From CAWKCE01 sp032127035 (lineage in GTDB: Bacteria; Actinomycetota; Actinomycetes; JAHEKZ01): 64,000 nucleotides of DNA. A model generated the notes under the pieces. The model was not told where the DNA came from. It ran no database searches and was given only the letters and a program-made list of their open reading frames with translations. Positions 29,846 to 38,171 of this stretch are shown here, piece after piece (the stretch's first letter is position 1; the number at the start of each line of letters is the position of its first letter). The stretch lies in contig CAWKCE010000005.1 of the NCBI GenBank assembly GCA_963848085.1, positions 310,001 to 374,000 of the forward strand. The letters are read 5' to 3'. A program made the position numbers and the translations under genes.

Positions 29846-32626
29846 ATGCGCCCAGGTCGCGTCCGCCGACTCGCGATCCTCGGCGCGCTGACACTGGTGG
29901 TGCCGGCCCTGGTGCTGCCGGCCGCCGCGGTCGCGGTGCGGCCCGCGCCGCGCATCAGCGCCGTCAGCGCCGTCGTGGACGCGGCTCCCACGCGGCCAAC
30001 GGCAGCACCGGACGGGTGGCGCGTGGTCCCCGTCGAGACCGGGGTGCGCGTGGTGTGGCGCAGCCGGAGCCCGGTGCCCCTGCGCGACGCCGCGGTCGAG
30101 TTCAGTCTCGGCGGCCAGCTGCTGGGGATCCCTCGCCCGGGCCGCGACGGGCACACCTACGTCCTGCAGCTCGACGGCCCGCTCCCAGGTCCGGCCAGAT
30201 CCCTGGAAGTGACCGCCGGCGGGGTTCCGCTGGACGCGCACGGGCGCTCGGTCCTGCCGCGATCGACGACCTCGCCGCCCGTGGGCGCCGAAGACGAGGG
30301 TCCCGTTGCGCGACGAAGCGCCTTCGACCCGGGCGTCCCGGGCCCCTACGCCACAACCCGCACCGACTACGACCTGGGCGGCGTCGACGTCGGAGGCTTC
30401 GCCGCACCCACCGAGGTGGTCGGCGCCGTCGTGTCGCCGGTCGCCGCACCCGGTCCCCGACCCCTCGTACTCATCCTGCACGGTCGCCACAGCACCTGCT
30501 TCACGGGCGGTCCGGACGGTCGCTCGGCGGGGGACTGGCCCTGCCGGCCCGGCTGGCAGCCGATACCCAGTCACCTGGGCTACCTCGACGCACAGGAGCT
30601 GTTGGCCAGCCAGGGCTACGTGACCGTCTCGATCGCGGCGAACGGCATCAACGGGCAGGACTGGGCGGCCCCCGACGGAGGTGCCGAGGCGCGCTCCGAG
30701 CTGGTGCGTCACCACCTGGCGCTGTGGCACACCTGGGCGACGGCCGGTGGCGGGCCGTTCGGCGACGACTTCGTCGGCCGCGTCGACCTCGACCACGTTC
30801 TGCTGGTCGGCCACTCACGAGGCGGCGAGGGCGTCAACCGCGCCGCCATCGACTCCCGCCCGGCCGACCCCTGGCAGATCGACGGGCAGGTCCTCATCGG
30901 GCCCACGGCGTTCGGCCGACAGGCCGCACTCGGCGTCGACACGACCGTGCTGCTCCCCTACTGCGACGGTGACGTCTCCGACCTGCAAGGGCAGCAGTAC
31001 GTCGACCAGGTACGCGACCTCTTGACGGGCGGCCGGACCGATCCGGCGCTCCGGTCGGCAGTGCTCGTGATGGGTGCGAACCACAACTACTTCAACCGGG
31101 AGTGGACCCCGGGCGAGTCGGCTGCCCCGTCCTCGGACGACTGGTGGATCGGCCGCGACCCCACATGTGGCCGCGACGCCCGGCTGGCGCCGGCATCGCA
31201 GCGCAACGTCGGCGCCGTCTACATCGCGGCCTCCGCGGCAGCATTCGTCGACCGCCGCGCATCGGCGCTTCCGTTGCTCAACGGCACACCTGCCCGGCCG
31301 GCATCGCTCGGTGGTGCGACCACGCACGTGAGCGCTCTCGGCGCCCGCCGCCAGGCGGTGTACTTCCCCGCCTCGACCGAGCCCGAACCGCGTGCCGTCG
31401 GAGCCGACGCGGCCGTCTGCGAGGGGTACCGCGACGACCCGGTCCTGCCTACCTGTCTCCCCCGGTCCTCGCCGTCGCCGAACTTCCTGCCGATGTACGG
31501 CGCGTGGGGGGCACCTGCACCCCAGGCGCTCCGAGTGAGCTGGACCCGCGCCGGAGGACGGGTCGGGCTGCCGCTCGGCACCCCGGTGGACCTCCACGGC
31601 GCGACGTCGCTGGAGCTGCGCGTGGCCGTCGCCGGAGGCGGGGGTCCGGCCCGGTTCGGGGTCGAGGCTGTCGACGAGTCGGGGACCCGGTACCCCCTCG
31701 GGGTCCGCACCGTGCGACAGCTCCCCGGCAAGGGCGCGATCTCCAAGGCCTGGGGACAGACGGTCCGCCTCGGTCTGCCCGCTGGACCCGGCGCACCACT
31801 GAGCACGGTGCGCGCCCTGCGGCTCACCCCGGTGTCGCGCCACGGCTCCCTGGTGCTGCTGGACGTCCAGGGCCGTCGGGCCGGGTGGTCGCGCGCACCG
31901 GTGCCCTCCCTGCCGCGGGTCGACGTGGTCGACCGGACCATCGTGGAAGGCGACGGGGGGGCCCGGACCGAACGCATCCGGGTGAGGGTGACCGGCGCCG
32001 CGAGCGGGACCGAGCAGGTGTGGGTGCAGCCGCCCGATCCCGACTACTCGGGCGTTCCGGGCTACCCGGTGACGCTGGCCCCGGGGCAGACGGTGATCGA
32101 CGTGCCGATCTCGGTTGTCGGCGACGACCGCGACGACTACGACGTCCAGGGCGCGGTCATCGTCAAGGCGCTCCGCGACGTCGTCACCGGCCACTACGCC
32201 GGCTCCGTCCGCATCGTCGACGACGACCCGGCGCCGGTACTGCGCGTCGAGCGCACCTGGCAGACCGTCGCTGAAGGGGAACGGCTCCGCTGGGACCTGA
32301 GCCTGTCGCTGCCGAGTGACAAGTGGGTCGCGCTGACCCTTCGTCCCACGTCCCCCACCGCCGGAACGGAGTTGACCTTGGCTGACCTGGGCGTGCGCTT
32401 CCGCAGGAACCACGGACTTCCAACCGACGACCGTCAGGTGCCGTTGTCGCAGACCCGCTTGCGCGTGTGGACGTCCTTCGAGCCCGGCGTGATCACCGGA
32501 CGGCTCACTCTGCCCACCCGTGTGGACGACCTCGACGAGGGCCTCGAGCGAGTCGTTCTCAACGCCAGGGAGGACCCCGACCTCCGCGTCCCCTGGCTGC
32601 TTCGAGGGCTCGTCACCGACAGCTGA
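29846..32626 (+). CDS. Large secreted alpha/beta-hydrolase with C-terminal beta-rich (Calx-beta-like) region
   Basis: A 926-residue protein with a signal peptide (RPGRVRRLAILGALTLVVPALVLPAAA). The alpha/beta-hydrolase fold shows an oxyanion strand LVLILHGRHSTC, the nucleophile elbow GHSRGGEG, an acidic strand LLPYCDGDVSD and a histidine in GANHNYFNREW, forming a likely Ser-Asp-His triad. The C-terminal third is beta-rich: a galactose-binding-like segment and then two repeats with the Calx-beta style VEGDGG ... VIDVPISVVGDDRDDYD and DDPAP. It may be a polyester or lipid esterase acting outside the cell. GGAGGA precedes the ATG at 29846. Substrate unknown. Confidence 0.85.
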   Translation: MRPGRVRRLAILGALTLVVPALVLPAAAVAVRPAPRISAVSAVVDAAPTRPTAAPDGWRVVPVETGVRVVWRSRSPVPLRDAAVEFSLGGQLLGIPRPGRDGHTYVLQLDGPLPGPARSLEVTAGGVPLDAHGRSVLPRSTTSPPVGAEDEGPVARRSAFDPGVPGPYATTRTDYDLGGVDVGGFAAPTEVVGAVVSPVAAPGPRPLVLILHGRHSTCFTGGPDGRSAGDWPCRPGWQPIPSHLGYLDAQELLASQGYVTVSIAANGINGQDWAAPDGGAEARSELVRHHLALWHTWATAGGGPFGDDFVGRVDLDHVLLVGHSRGGEGVNRAAIDSRPADPWQIDGQVLIGPTAFGRQAALGVDTTVLLPYCDGDVSDLQGQQYVDQVRDLLTGGRTDPALRSAVLVMGANHNYFNREWTPGESAAPSSDDWWIGRDPTCGRDARLAPASQRNVGAVYIAASAAAFVDRRASALPLLNGTPARPASLGGATTHVSALGARRQAVYFPASTEPEPRAVGADAAVCEGYRDDPVLPTCLPRSSPSPNFLPMYGAWGAPAPQALRVSWTRAGGRVGLPLGTPVDLHGATSLELRVAVAGGGGPARFGVEAVDESGTRYPLGVRTVRQLPGKGAISKAWGQTVRLGLPAGPGAPLSTVRALRLTPVSRHGSLVLLDVQGRRAGWSRAPVPSLPRVDVVDRTIVEGDGGARTERIRVRVTGAASGTEQVWVQPPDPDYSGVPGYPVTLAPGQTVIDVPISVVGDDRDDYDVQGAVIVKALRDVVTGHYAGSVRIVDDDPAPVLRVERTWQTVAEGERLRWDLSLSLPSDKWVALTLRPTSPTAGTELTLADLGVRFRRNHGLPTDDRQVPLSQTRLRVWTSFEPGVITGRLTLPTRVDDLDEGLERVVLNAREDPDLRVPWLLRGLVTDS

Positions 32627-32654
32627 CGGAGCCAGTGCCTGCGGGCCAGGGCGC

Positions 32655-33269
32655 TCAGCGGCTGTCGAGGATCAGGCTCATGGCCTCGGCGCGAGTCGCC
32701 GGGTCGCGGAGCTGGCCCCGGACCGCCGAGGTGACGGTACGCGCCCCCGGCTTGCGCACACCGCGCATCGACATGCACATGTGCTCACACTCGACGACGG
32801 TGATCACCCCCTGCGGCTGCAGGATCTTGACCAGCGAGTCGGCGATCTGCGTGGTCAGCCGCTCCTGCACCTGGGGCCGCCGGGCGAAGACGTCGACCAG
32901 CCGGGCCAGCTTGGACAGTCCGGTGATCTGGCCGTTCTCGCTGGGGATGTAGCCCACGTGGGCCACTCCGTGGAACGGCACCAGATGGTGCTCGCAGGTG
33001 GAGTACACCTCGATGTCCTTCACCAGGATCAGCTCGTCATGACCGAGGTCGAACGTCGTCGTCAGCACGTCCTCGGGCGCGAGCCGCAGTCCGGCGAAGG
33101 TCTCGGCGTACATCCGTGCCACTCGTTGCGGGGTGTCCTGCAGGCCGTCGCGTCCGGGGTCCTCGCCCATGGCCAGCAGCAGCTCCCGGATCGCCGCCGC
33201 CGCACGCGGCAGGTCCACCGGCGGCCACTCGCCGGTGTCATGCGTGGTGAGAGCGATCGGGTCGGTCAT
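32655..33269 (-). CDS. folE: GTP cyclohydrolase I
   Basis: A 204-residue FolE. The zinc and catalytic motifs VYSTCEHHLVPFHG and VVECEHMCMSMRGV, with GLSKLARLVDVFARRPQVQE between them, are intact. It opens GTP to dihydroneopterin triphosphate, the first step of folate synthesis. It starts 4 nt after the ftsH stop, so it is co-transcribed with ftsH, the ftsH-folE order common in actinobacteria; the rest of the folate operon is separated from it only by the secreted hydrolase on the other strand. Confidence 0.97.
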   Translation of the reverse strand: MTDPIALTTHDTGEWPPVDLPRAAAAIRELLLAMGEDPGRDGLQDTPQRVARMYAETFAGLRLAPEDVLTTTFDLGHDELILVKDIEVYSTCEHHLVPFHGVAHVGYIPSENGQITGLSKLARLVDVFARRPQVQERLTTQIADSLVKILQPQGVITVVECEHMCMSMRGVRKPGARTVTSAVRGQLRDPATRAEAMSLILDSR

Positions 33270-33273
33270 GTGC

Positions 33274-35331
33274 TCACTCGCCGGTGGCGTCGTCGCCCGT
33301 CGGTGCCGACTCCGCACCGGCCGATGCCGAGTCCGCACTGGGCTCGGCATCGGGCTCGGCCGCCGCATCCTCGGACGACGTGCCCGGCTCGTCGGCGGCG
33401 GGTGCGACCTGGCCGTTGCCCCGCTGGCCGTTTGCCCCCGCGGACAGCGGCATCGGAACCGGACCACGATCGGACACCGGCCGGTCCATCGACGACAGCC
33501 AGACCGGGCGCGGGGTGAGCTTGCGCAGCGGCTCGAAGACGCGCGCTACCTCCGCCTTGTCCAGCGTCTCCCGCTCGAGCAGCTCGACGACCAGCTGGTC
33601 GAGCACGTCGCGGTTGTCGATCAGGATGTCGTAGGCCTCCTGGTGGGCCTGCTCGATGAGCTTGCGCACCTCCTGGTCCACGACCTCGGCGATCCCCTCG
33701 GAGAAGTCGCGCAGATGACCCATGTCACGGCCGAGGAAGACCTCGCTCTGCTGCTGCCCCAGGCGGATGGCGCCGACCTTCTCGCTCATGCCGTACTGCA
33801 TCACCATCGAGCGGGCGAGCGCGGTGGCCTTCTCGATGTCGTTCGACGCACCGGTGGTCGGGTCATGGAAGACCATCTCCTCCGCGGCCCGGCCGCCCAG
33901 CATGTACGCCAGCTGGTCCAGCATCTCGTTGCGGGTGACCGAGTACTTGTCCTCGTCGGGCAGGACCATGGTGTACCCGAGGGCGCGCCCCCGGGGGAGA
34001 ATCGTCACCTTGTGCACCGGGTCGGTGTGATGGAGCGCCGCCGCGACAAGAGCGTGACCGCCCTCGTGGTACGCGGTGATCTTCTTCTCCTTCTCGTTCA
34101 TCAGCCGCGAGTGCTTCTGCGGGCCGGCGACGACCCGGTCGATCGCCTCGTCGAGCGCGAAGTTGTCGACCAGCTTCTGGTTGGTGCGCGCCGTCAGCAG
34201 CGCCGCCTCGTTGAGGACGTTGGCCAGGTCTGCGCCGGTGAAGCCCGGGGTGCGGCGCGCGACAGCGCGCAGGTCGACGTCGGTGGCCAGCGGCTTCCCC
34301 TTGGCGTGGACGTGAAGAATCTTCTCCCGGCCGGCGAGGTCAGGTCGCTCGACCGCGATCTGACGGTCGAACCGGCCGGGTCGCAGCAACGCTGGATCGA
34401 GGATGTCTGGTCGGTTCGTGGCGGCGATCAGGATCACGCCGCCCTTCACGTCGAAGCCATCCATCTCGACGAGGAGCTGGTTCAGCGTCTGCTCGCGCTC
34501 GTCGTGCCCACCTCCGAGGCCCGCTCCGCGGTGACGTCCCACGGCGTCGATCTCGTCGACGAACACGATGGCCGGCGCGTTGGCCTTGGCCTGCTCGAAC
34601 AGGTCGCGCACCCTCGACGCACCCACACCGACGAACATCTCGACGAAGTCGGAGCCAGAGATGGAGTAGAACGGAACGCCGGCCTCCCCGGCGACCGCGC
34701 GGGCGAGCAGCGTCTTGCCCGTTCCCGGAGGGCCGTACAGCAGCACACCCTTGGGGATCTTCGCTCCGACCGCCTGGAACTTCGCCGGGTCCTGCAGGAA
34801 CTCCTTGATCTCGTGCAGCTCCTCGACCGCCTCGTCGGCGCCGGCGACGTCGGCGAACGTGGTCTGCGGCATGTCCTTGGACACCATCTTGGCCTTGGAC
34901 TTGCCGAAGTTCATGACGCGGGAGCCGCCGCCCTGCATCTGGTTCATGAAGAAGAACAGCAGGAGAAGGATGAGCAGGATGGGCCCGAACGTGACGAGCA
35001 GCGTGACCAGCAGGCCCTGCGTGGGCACCTCAGAGATCTGGCCGCCCGGCGGCGGCACCTCCTGGACCAGCTCGGCGAGCTGGGTGCCCTGCTGCTCGAT
35101 GTAACTAGCCTTGATCTTGTCGCCGTTCCGCAGGTCGACGCGGACCTCCTGGTCGCGGTCGACGAGGACGACCTTCTGGGCGTCGCCACTCCTGATGGCA
35201 GCAATGACCGTCGAGGTGTCCTTCTTCTCGTAGCCTCCGGCCGACCCGGCCAGCTCAGCGGCGACCAGGACCAGGATGACGGCGAGCAGGATCCAGAAGA
35301 TCGGACCGCGGAAGATGCGTTTGGCGTTCAT
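33274..35331 (-). CDS. ftsH: ATP-dependent zinc metalloprotease FtsH
   Basis: A 685-residue membrane protease. Two membrane helices (about 11-27 and 107-129) flank a small periplasmic domain. The AAA domain has Walker A GPPGTGKT at 200-207, Walker B AIVFVDEIDAVG and SRH ATNRPDILDPALLRPGRFD. The zinc site is HEGGH at 422-426 (the usual form is HEAGH; the HEXXH ligands are kept). It degrades membrane and unstable cytosolic proteins. The acidic C-terminal tail rich in Glu, Ala and Ser is longer than in E. coli. No good ribosome-binding site precedes the ATG at 35331. Confidence 0.97.
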   Translation of the reverse strand: MNAKRIFRGPIFWILLAVILVLVAAELAGSAGGYEKKDTSTVIAAIRSGDAQKVVLVDRDQEVRVDLRNGDKIKASYIEQQGTQLAELVQEVPPPGGQISEVPTQGLLVTLLVTFGPILLILLLLFFFMNQMQGGGSRVMNFGKSKAKMVSKDMPQTTFADVAGADEAVEELHEIKEFLQDPAKFQAVGAKIPKGVLLYGPPGTGKTLLARAVAGEAGVPFYSISGSDFVEMFVGVGASRVRDLFEQAKANAPAIVFVDEIDAVGRHRGAGLGGGHDEREQTLNQLLVEMDGFDVKGGVILIAATNRPDILDPALLRPGRFDRQIAVERPDLAGREKILHVHAKGKPLATDVDLRAVARRTPGFTGADLANVLNEAALLTARTNQKLVDNFALDEAIDRVVAGPQKHSRLMNEKEKKITAYHEGGHALVAAALHHTDPVHKVTILPRGRALGYTMVLPDEDKYSVTRNEMLDQLAYMLGGRAAEEMVFHDPTTGASNDIEKATALARSMVMQYGMSEKVGAIRLGQQQSEVFLGRDMGHLRDFSEGIAEVVDQEVRKLIEQAHQEAYDILIDNRDVLDQLVVELLERETLDKAEVARVFEPLRKLTPRPVWLSSMDRPVSDRGPVPMPLSAGANGQRGNGQVAPAADEPGTSSEDAAAEPDAEPSADSASAGAESAPTGDDATGE

Positions 35332-35473
35332 CGTGAGGGGCGGCTACGGCCCCGTCCCTCCTGCTCGTGCATGGGGAAGATTCGGACTTCGACGGTACAC
35401 CGGGGGCCGCCGAGACGCGGAACCGACGGCTTGTGCGGACCCTTCGCCCGCCCTCGAGCTGTGCCGGCCGGCC

Positions 35474-36031
35474 CTAGCGTCCCGCGTAGACGTGGGAGGC
35501 CAGCATCCCGATGAACGGCAGGTTGCGGTACTTCTGCGCGTAGTCCAGCCCGAAGCCCACGACGAACTCGTTCGGGATGTCGAAGCCGATGTACTTGACC
35601 TCGACGGGCACCCGGGCGGCATCCGGCTTCCGCAGCAGGGCGCAGACCTCGACCGACGCCGGACCACGCGACCGGAGGTTCTTGAGCAGCCAGGACAGGG
35701 TCAGGCCGGAGTCCATGATGTCCTCGACGACGAGCACATGCTTGCCTGAAATGTCCTTGTCGAGGTCCTTGAGGATCCGGACCACCCCGGAGGACTTGGT
35801 ACCCGATCCGTAGCTCGACACCGCCATCCAGTCCATCTCGCAGGACGAGTGGAGCGCGCGCGACAGGTCTGCCATCACCATGACCGCGCCCTTGAGGACA
35901 CCGACCAGGAGCAGATCACGTCCGGCGTAGTCCTCGTCGATCTGGGCGGCGATCTCCTTGATGCGCTGCTGGATCGACTCCGCGTCGACCAGGACGGCGG
36001 CGAGGTCGTCGCCCATGTCGGTGACGTCCAT
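35474..36031 (-). CDS. hpt: Hypoxanthine phosphoribosyltransferase
   Basis: A 185-residue type I PRTase. VGVLKGAVMVMADL is the pyrophosphate loop, SSYGSGTKSSGVVRILKDL the flexible active-site loop and VLVVEDIMDSGLTL the PRPP-binding motif. It salvages hypoxanthine and guanine to IMP and GMP. It starts 3 nt after the tilS stop, with AAGGAG before the ATG at 36031 (ATG 36016 is an alternative). The tilS-hpt-ftsH order is conserved widely in bacteria. Confidence 0.96.
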   Translation of the reverse strand: MDVTDMGDDLAAVLVDAESIQQRIKEIAAQIDEDYAGRDLLLVGVLKGAVMVMADLSRALHSSCEMDWMAVSSYGSGTKSSGVVRILKDLDKDISGKHVLVVEDIMDSGLTLSWLLKNLRSRGPASVEVCALLRKPDAARVPVEVKYIGFDIPNEFVVGFGLDYAQKYRNLPFIGMLASHVYAGR

Positions 36032-36034
36032 CGG

Positions 36035-37057
36035 CTACTCCTTCGCCCGTTGCTGGTCGGGCGAAACAGCGTCCTGCCCGGGATCGAGGTAGAGCCTGCC
36101 ACAGCAGCGACGCGCCTGGATCCCGCCCGGCAGCGCGACCGGGCCCTGGCCCTTCCAGGCGCCGACGAGGTCGTCCACGCGGCCGACCTGCTCCGCGGTC
36201 AGCCGGCCCGCGGTCGCTCCGGCGGCCAGCAGGGAGCGGCGAATCACGCGCCGCCGGACCGCCGGCGGCGCTGCGCCCAAGGCCACGATGTCCAGCCCCG
36301 GCTCCGAGTCGCCCGCCGGCCGGCACCGTCCGGCCACCTCGTCCGCCCAGGTCTCGAGTGCCTCGTCGTCGTCCCGGAGCAGCCGGGCCGTCCGGGCCAG
36401 CGCCTGCGGCACCCCCGGCCCGAGGGCGGTGACCAGCGCCGGCAGCGCGTCGTGGCGAAGGCGGGCGCGCGAGAACCTGCGCTCGGTGTTGTGGGGGTCG
36501 TCCCACGGCACGAGACCCAGGGCGTCGCAGCAGGCGGCCGTGGTGGAGCGGGAGACACCCAGCAGCGGACGCCGGAATCCCTCGGTCTGCGGCGCCATCC
36601 CGGACAGCGACCGGGCTCCGGACCCGCGGGCCAGGCCGAGCAGGACCGTCTCCGCCTGGTCGTCCAGGGTGTGACCGAGCAGCACCGCCGCCGCGTCGAG
36701 ATCGGCTGCCGCCGACCGTAGTGCCTGGTAGCGGGCCTGCCGGGCGGCCGCCTCGGGGCCGCCTCCCTCACCGACGTCCACCGCCACGACCTGCACCGGC
36801 GCCAGCCCGAGCGACCGGAGGGCACCGGCCGCCGCCTCGGCCACGGCGTCCGACGACGGCTGCAGCTGGTGGTCCACGACCACGGCGCCGGCACGTAGTC
36901 CCGCACGCGGACCAGCGAACGCCAACCCGGCTGCCAGCGCGAGGGAGTCGGCGCCACCGCTGACCGCCGCCAGCACCAGACGCCCCCGGGGGATCCCATC
37001 AAGGCCGGCGGCCACCGCGGTCCGGACCTCCGTGACCGCCGGCGCCGGACCGGTCAT
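36035..37057 (-). CDS. tilS: tRNA(Ile)-lysidine synthase
   Basis: A 340-residue N-type ATP pyrophosphatase. The PP-loop is SGGADS at 33-38 (LAAVSGGADSLALA); VVVDHQLQP, LLGHTLDDQAETVLLGLARGSG and RRPLLGVSR follow as in TilS. It modifies C34 of the CAU-anticodon tRNA-Ile to lysidine so that it reads AUA. The C-terminal domain is short. The ATG at 37057 overlaps the stop of the metalloprotease gene (ATGA), and hpt follows after 3 nt. Confidence 0.95.
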   Translation of the reverse strand: MTGPAPAVTEVRTAVAAGLDGIPRGRLVLAAVSGGADSLALAAGLAFAGPRAGLRAGAVVVDHQLQPSSDAVAEAAAGALRSLGLAPVQVVAVDVGEGGGPEAAARQARYQALRSAAADLDAAAVLLGHTLDDQAETVLLGLARGSGARSLSGMAPQTEGFRRPLLGVSRSTTAACCDALGLVPWDDPHNTERRFSRARLRHDALPALVTALGPGVPQALARTARLLRDDDEALETWADEVAGRCRPAGDSEPGLDIVALGAAPPAVRRRVIRRSLLAAGATAGRLTAEQVGRVDDLVGAWKGQGPVALPGGIQARRCCGRLYLDPGQDAVSPDQQRAKE

Positions 37058-38124
37058 GACGCGGAGGCGGAGTGCACCCGGGCCAGCCACTGGTCCGGGG
37101 CGTAGAGCTCGGCGCGCGACGGCAACGACGCCGGTGACTCCCACACCCGGTTGAACCCCGACATCCCCACTGCGTCAACCACTGCCCTGACGAACACGGC
37201 TCCGTCCCGGTACTGCTTCAGCTTGCTGTCCACACCGAGCAGTCGACGGACGAACGCCTCGGCCGCGGGCGGCGACGTCCGCCTGCGGCTGAAGCGGGAC
37301 CGGATGGCCGCGACGGTCGGGACCACTGCCGGTCCCACGCCGTCCATCACGACATCTGCGTGGCCCTCGAGCAAGGACATCACCGCGGTAAGGCGGTCCA
37401 TGACCTCGCGTTCCTCTGGGGTCATGAGCTGCTCCAGCACACCGACGGAGTCGAGTCCGCGGGCTGCCCCGACCACCGCGGCCACTGCCTGCCGCGCCCG
37501 GCGACCGAACTCTGCCGGGTCGACGTCGAAGGCCTCCACGTACCCGGTGATCTGGCCCTTGAGCCACGGGGCGAGCCACGGTACGGCCGTGAACTGCACC
37601 CGGTGGGTCTCCTCGTGCAGACAGACCCACAACCGGAAGTCGTGCGGATCGACCTCGAGCTCTCGTTCCACGTGGACGATGTTCGGTGCCACCAGAAGCA
37701 GCCGCGGTGCCGCGTCAGCGGCGGTAAACAGCTCGTACTGGCCGAGCACCTTGCTGCTGAGGAAGCCCAGAGCGGCCCCCACCTCCGCGCCCACGACCCG
37801 CGACCCGACTGCCGTGGTCAGCCCGCCTCCCCCGGCGTCCCCCCGGCGCGCCCGCAGACGCGCGACGACCGGGTCGAGAACGGCTGCGAACCCGGCGGTG
37901 TTGGCGTCGATCCAGCCTGGCCGGTCGACGACCGCCACCGCGTCGGGGGTCGGCTCCGCCTCCAGGCCGGTGTGGGTCGCGACGTAGTCCACCGCATCCT
38001 GTGCGCACTTCCGGAGGTCGGCAACCGCTTCCCGAGCCTCGGACAGCGGGATCTGCGGGCCCGGTCCCGCCAACCGACGGGCGGTTGCGGACGCGAAGTC
38101 CCAGTCCACGACATTGGCAGCCAT
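37054..38124 (-). CDS. Zinc-dependent metalloprotease of the DUF2342 family
   Basis: A 356-residue protein. The gluzincin-type site HEETH at 170-174 (WVCLHEETHRVQF) and a downstream glutamate in LLEGHADVVMD are the metal ligands expected for this actinobacterial family, also annotated as coenzyme F420 biosynthesis-associated. The region ALGFLSSKVLGQYELF is conserved before the site. No signal peptide is present. It sits where Rv3626c does, between dacB and tilS. TACGGT lies 6 nt before the ATG at 38124. The substrate is unknown. Confidence 0.88.
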   Translation of the reverse strand: MAANVVDWDFASATARRLAGPGPQIPLSEAREAVADLRKCAQDAVDYVATHTGLEAEPTPDAVAVVDRPGWIDANTAGFAAVLDPVVARLRARRGDAGGGGLTTAVGSRVVGAEVGAALGFLSSKVLGQYELFTAADAAPRLLLVAPNIVHVERELEVDPHDFRLWVCLHEETHRVQFTAVPWLAPWLKGQITGYVEAFDVDPAEFGRRARQAVAAVVGAARGLDSVGVLEQLMTPEEREVMDRLTAVMSLLEGHADVVMDGVGPAVVPTVAAIRSRFSRRRTSPPAAEAFVRRLLGVDSKLKQYRDGAVFVRAVVDAVGMSGFNRVWESPASLPSRAELYAPDQWLARVHSASAS

Positions 38125-38130
38125 GGACTG

Positions 38131-38136
38131 ACCGTA
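38131..38136 (-). promoter_or_regulatory. -10 box of a leaderless promoter for the metalloprotease-tilS-hpt unit
   Basis: Minus-strand TACGGT lies 6 nt before the ATG at 38124. Confidence 0.55.
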
Positions 38137-38171
38137 ACCGGACGCCCCGAGGTCGGAAGCCCCCCTGCGGA

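Noticed and set aside
33133..35514. 793-codon open frame on the + strand
   Set aside because: Exactly antisense to ftsH and part of folE, both unmistakable; no recognisable domain.
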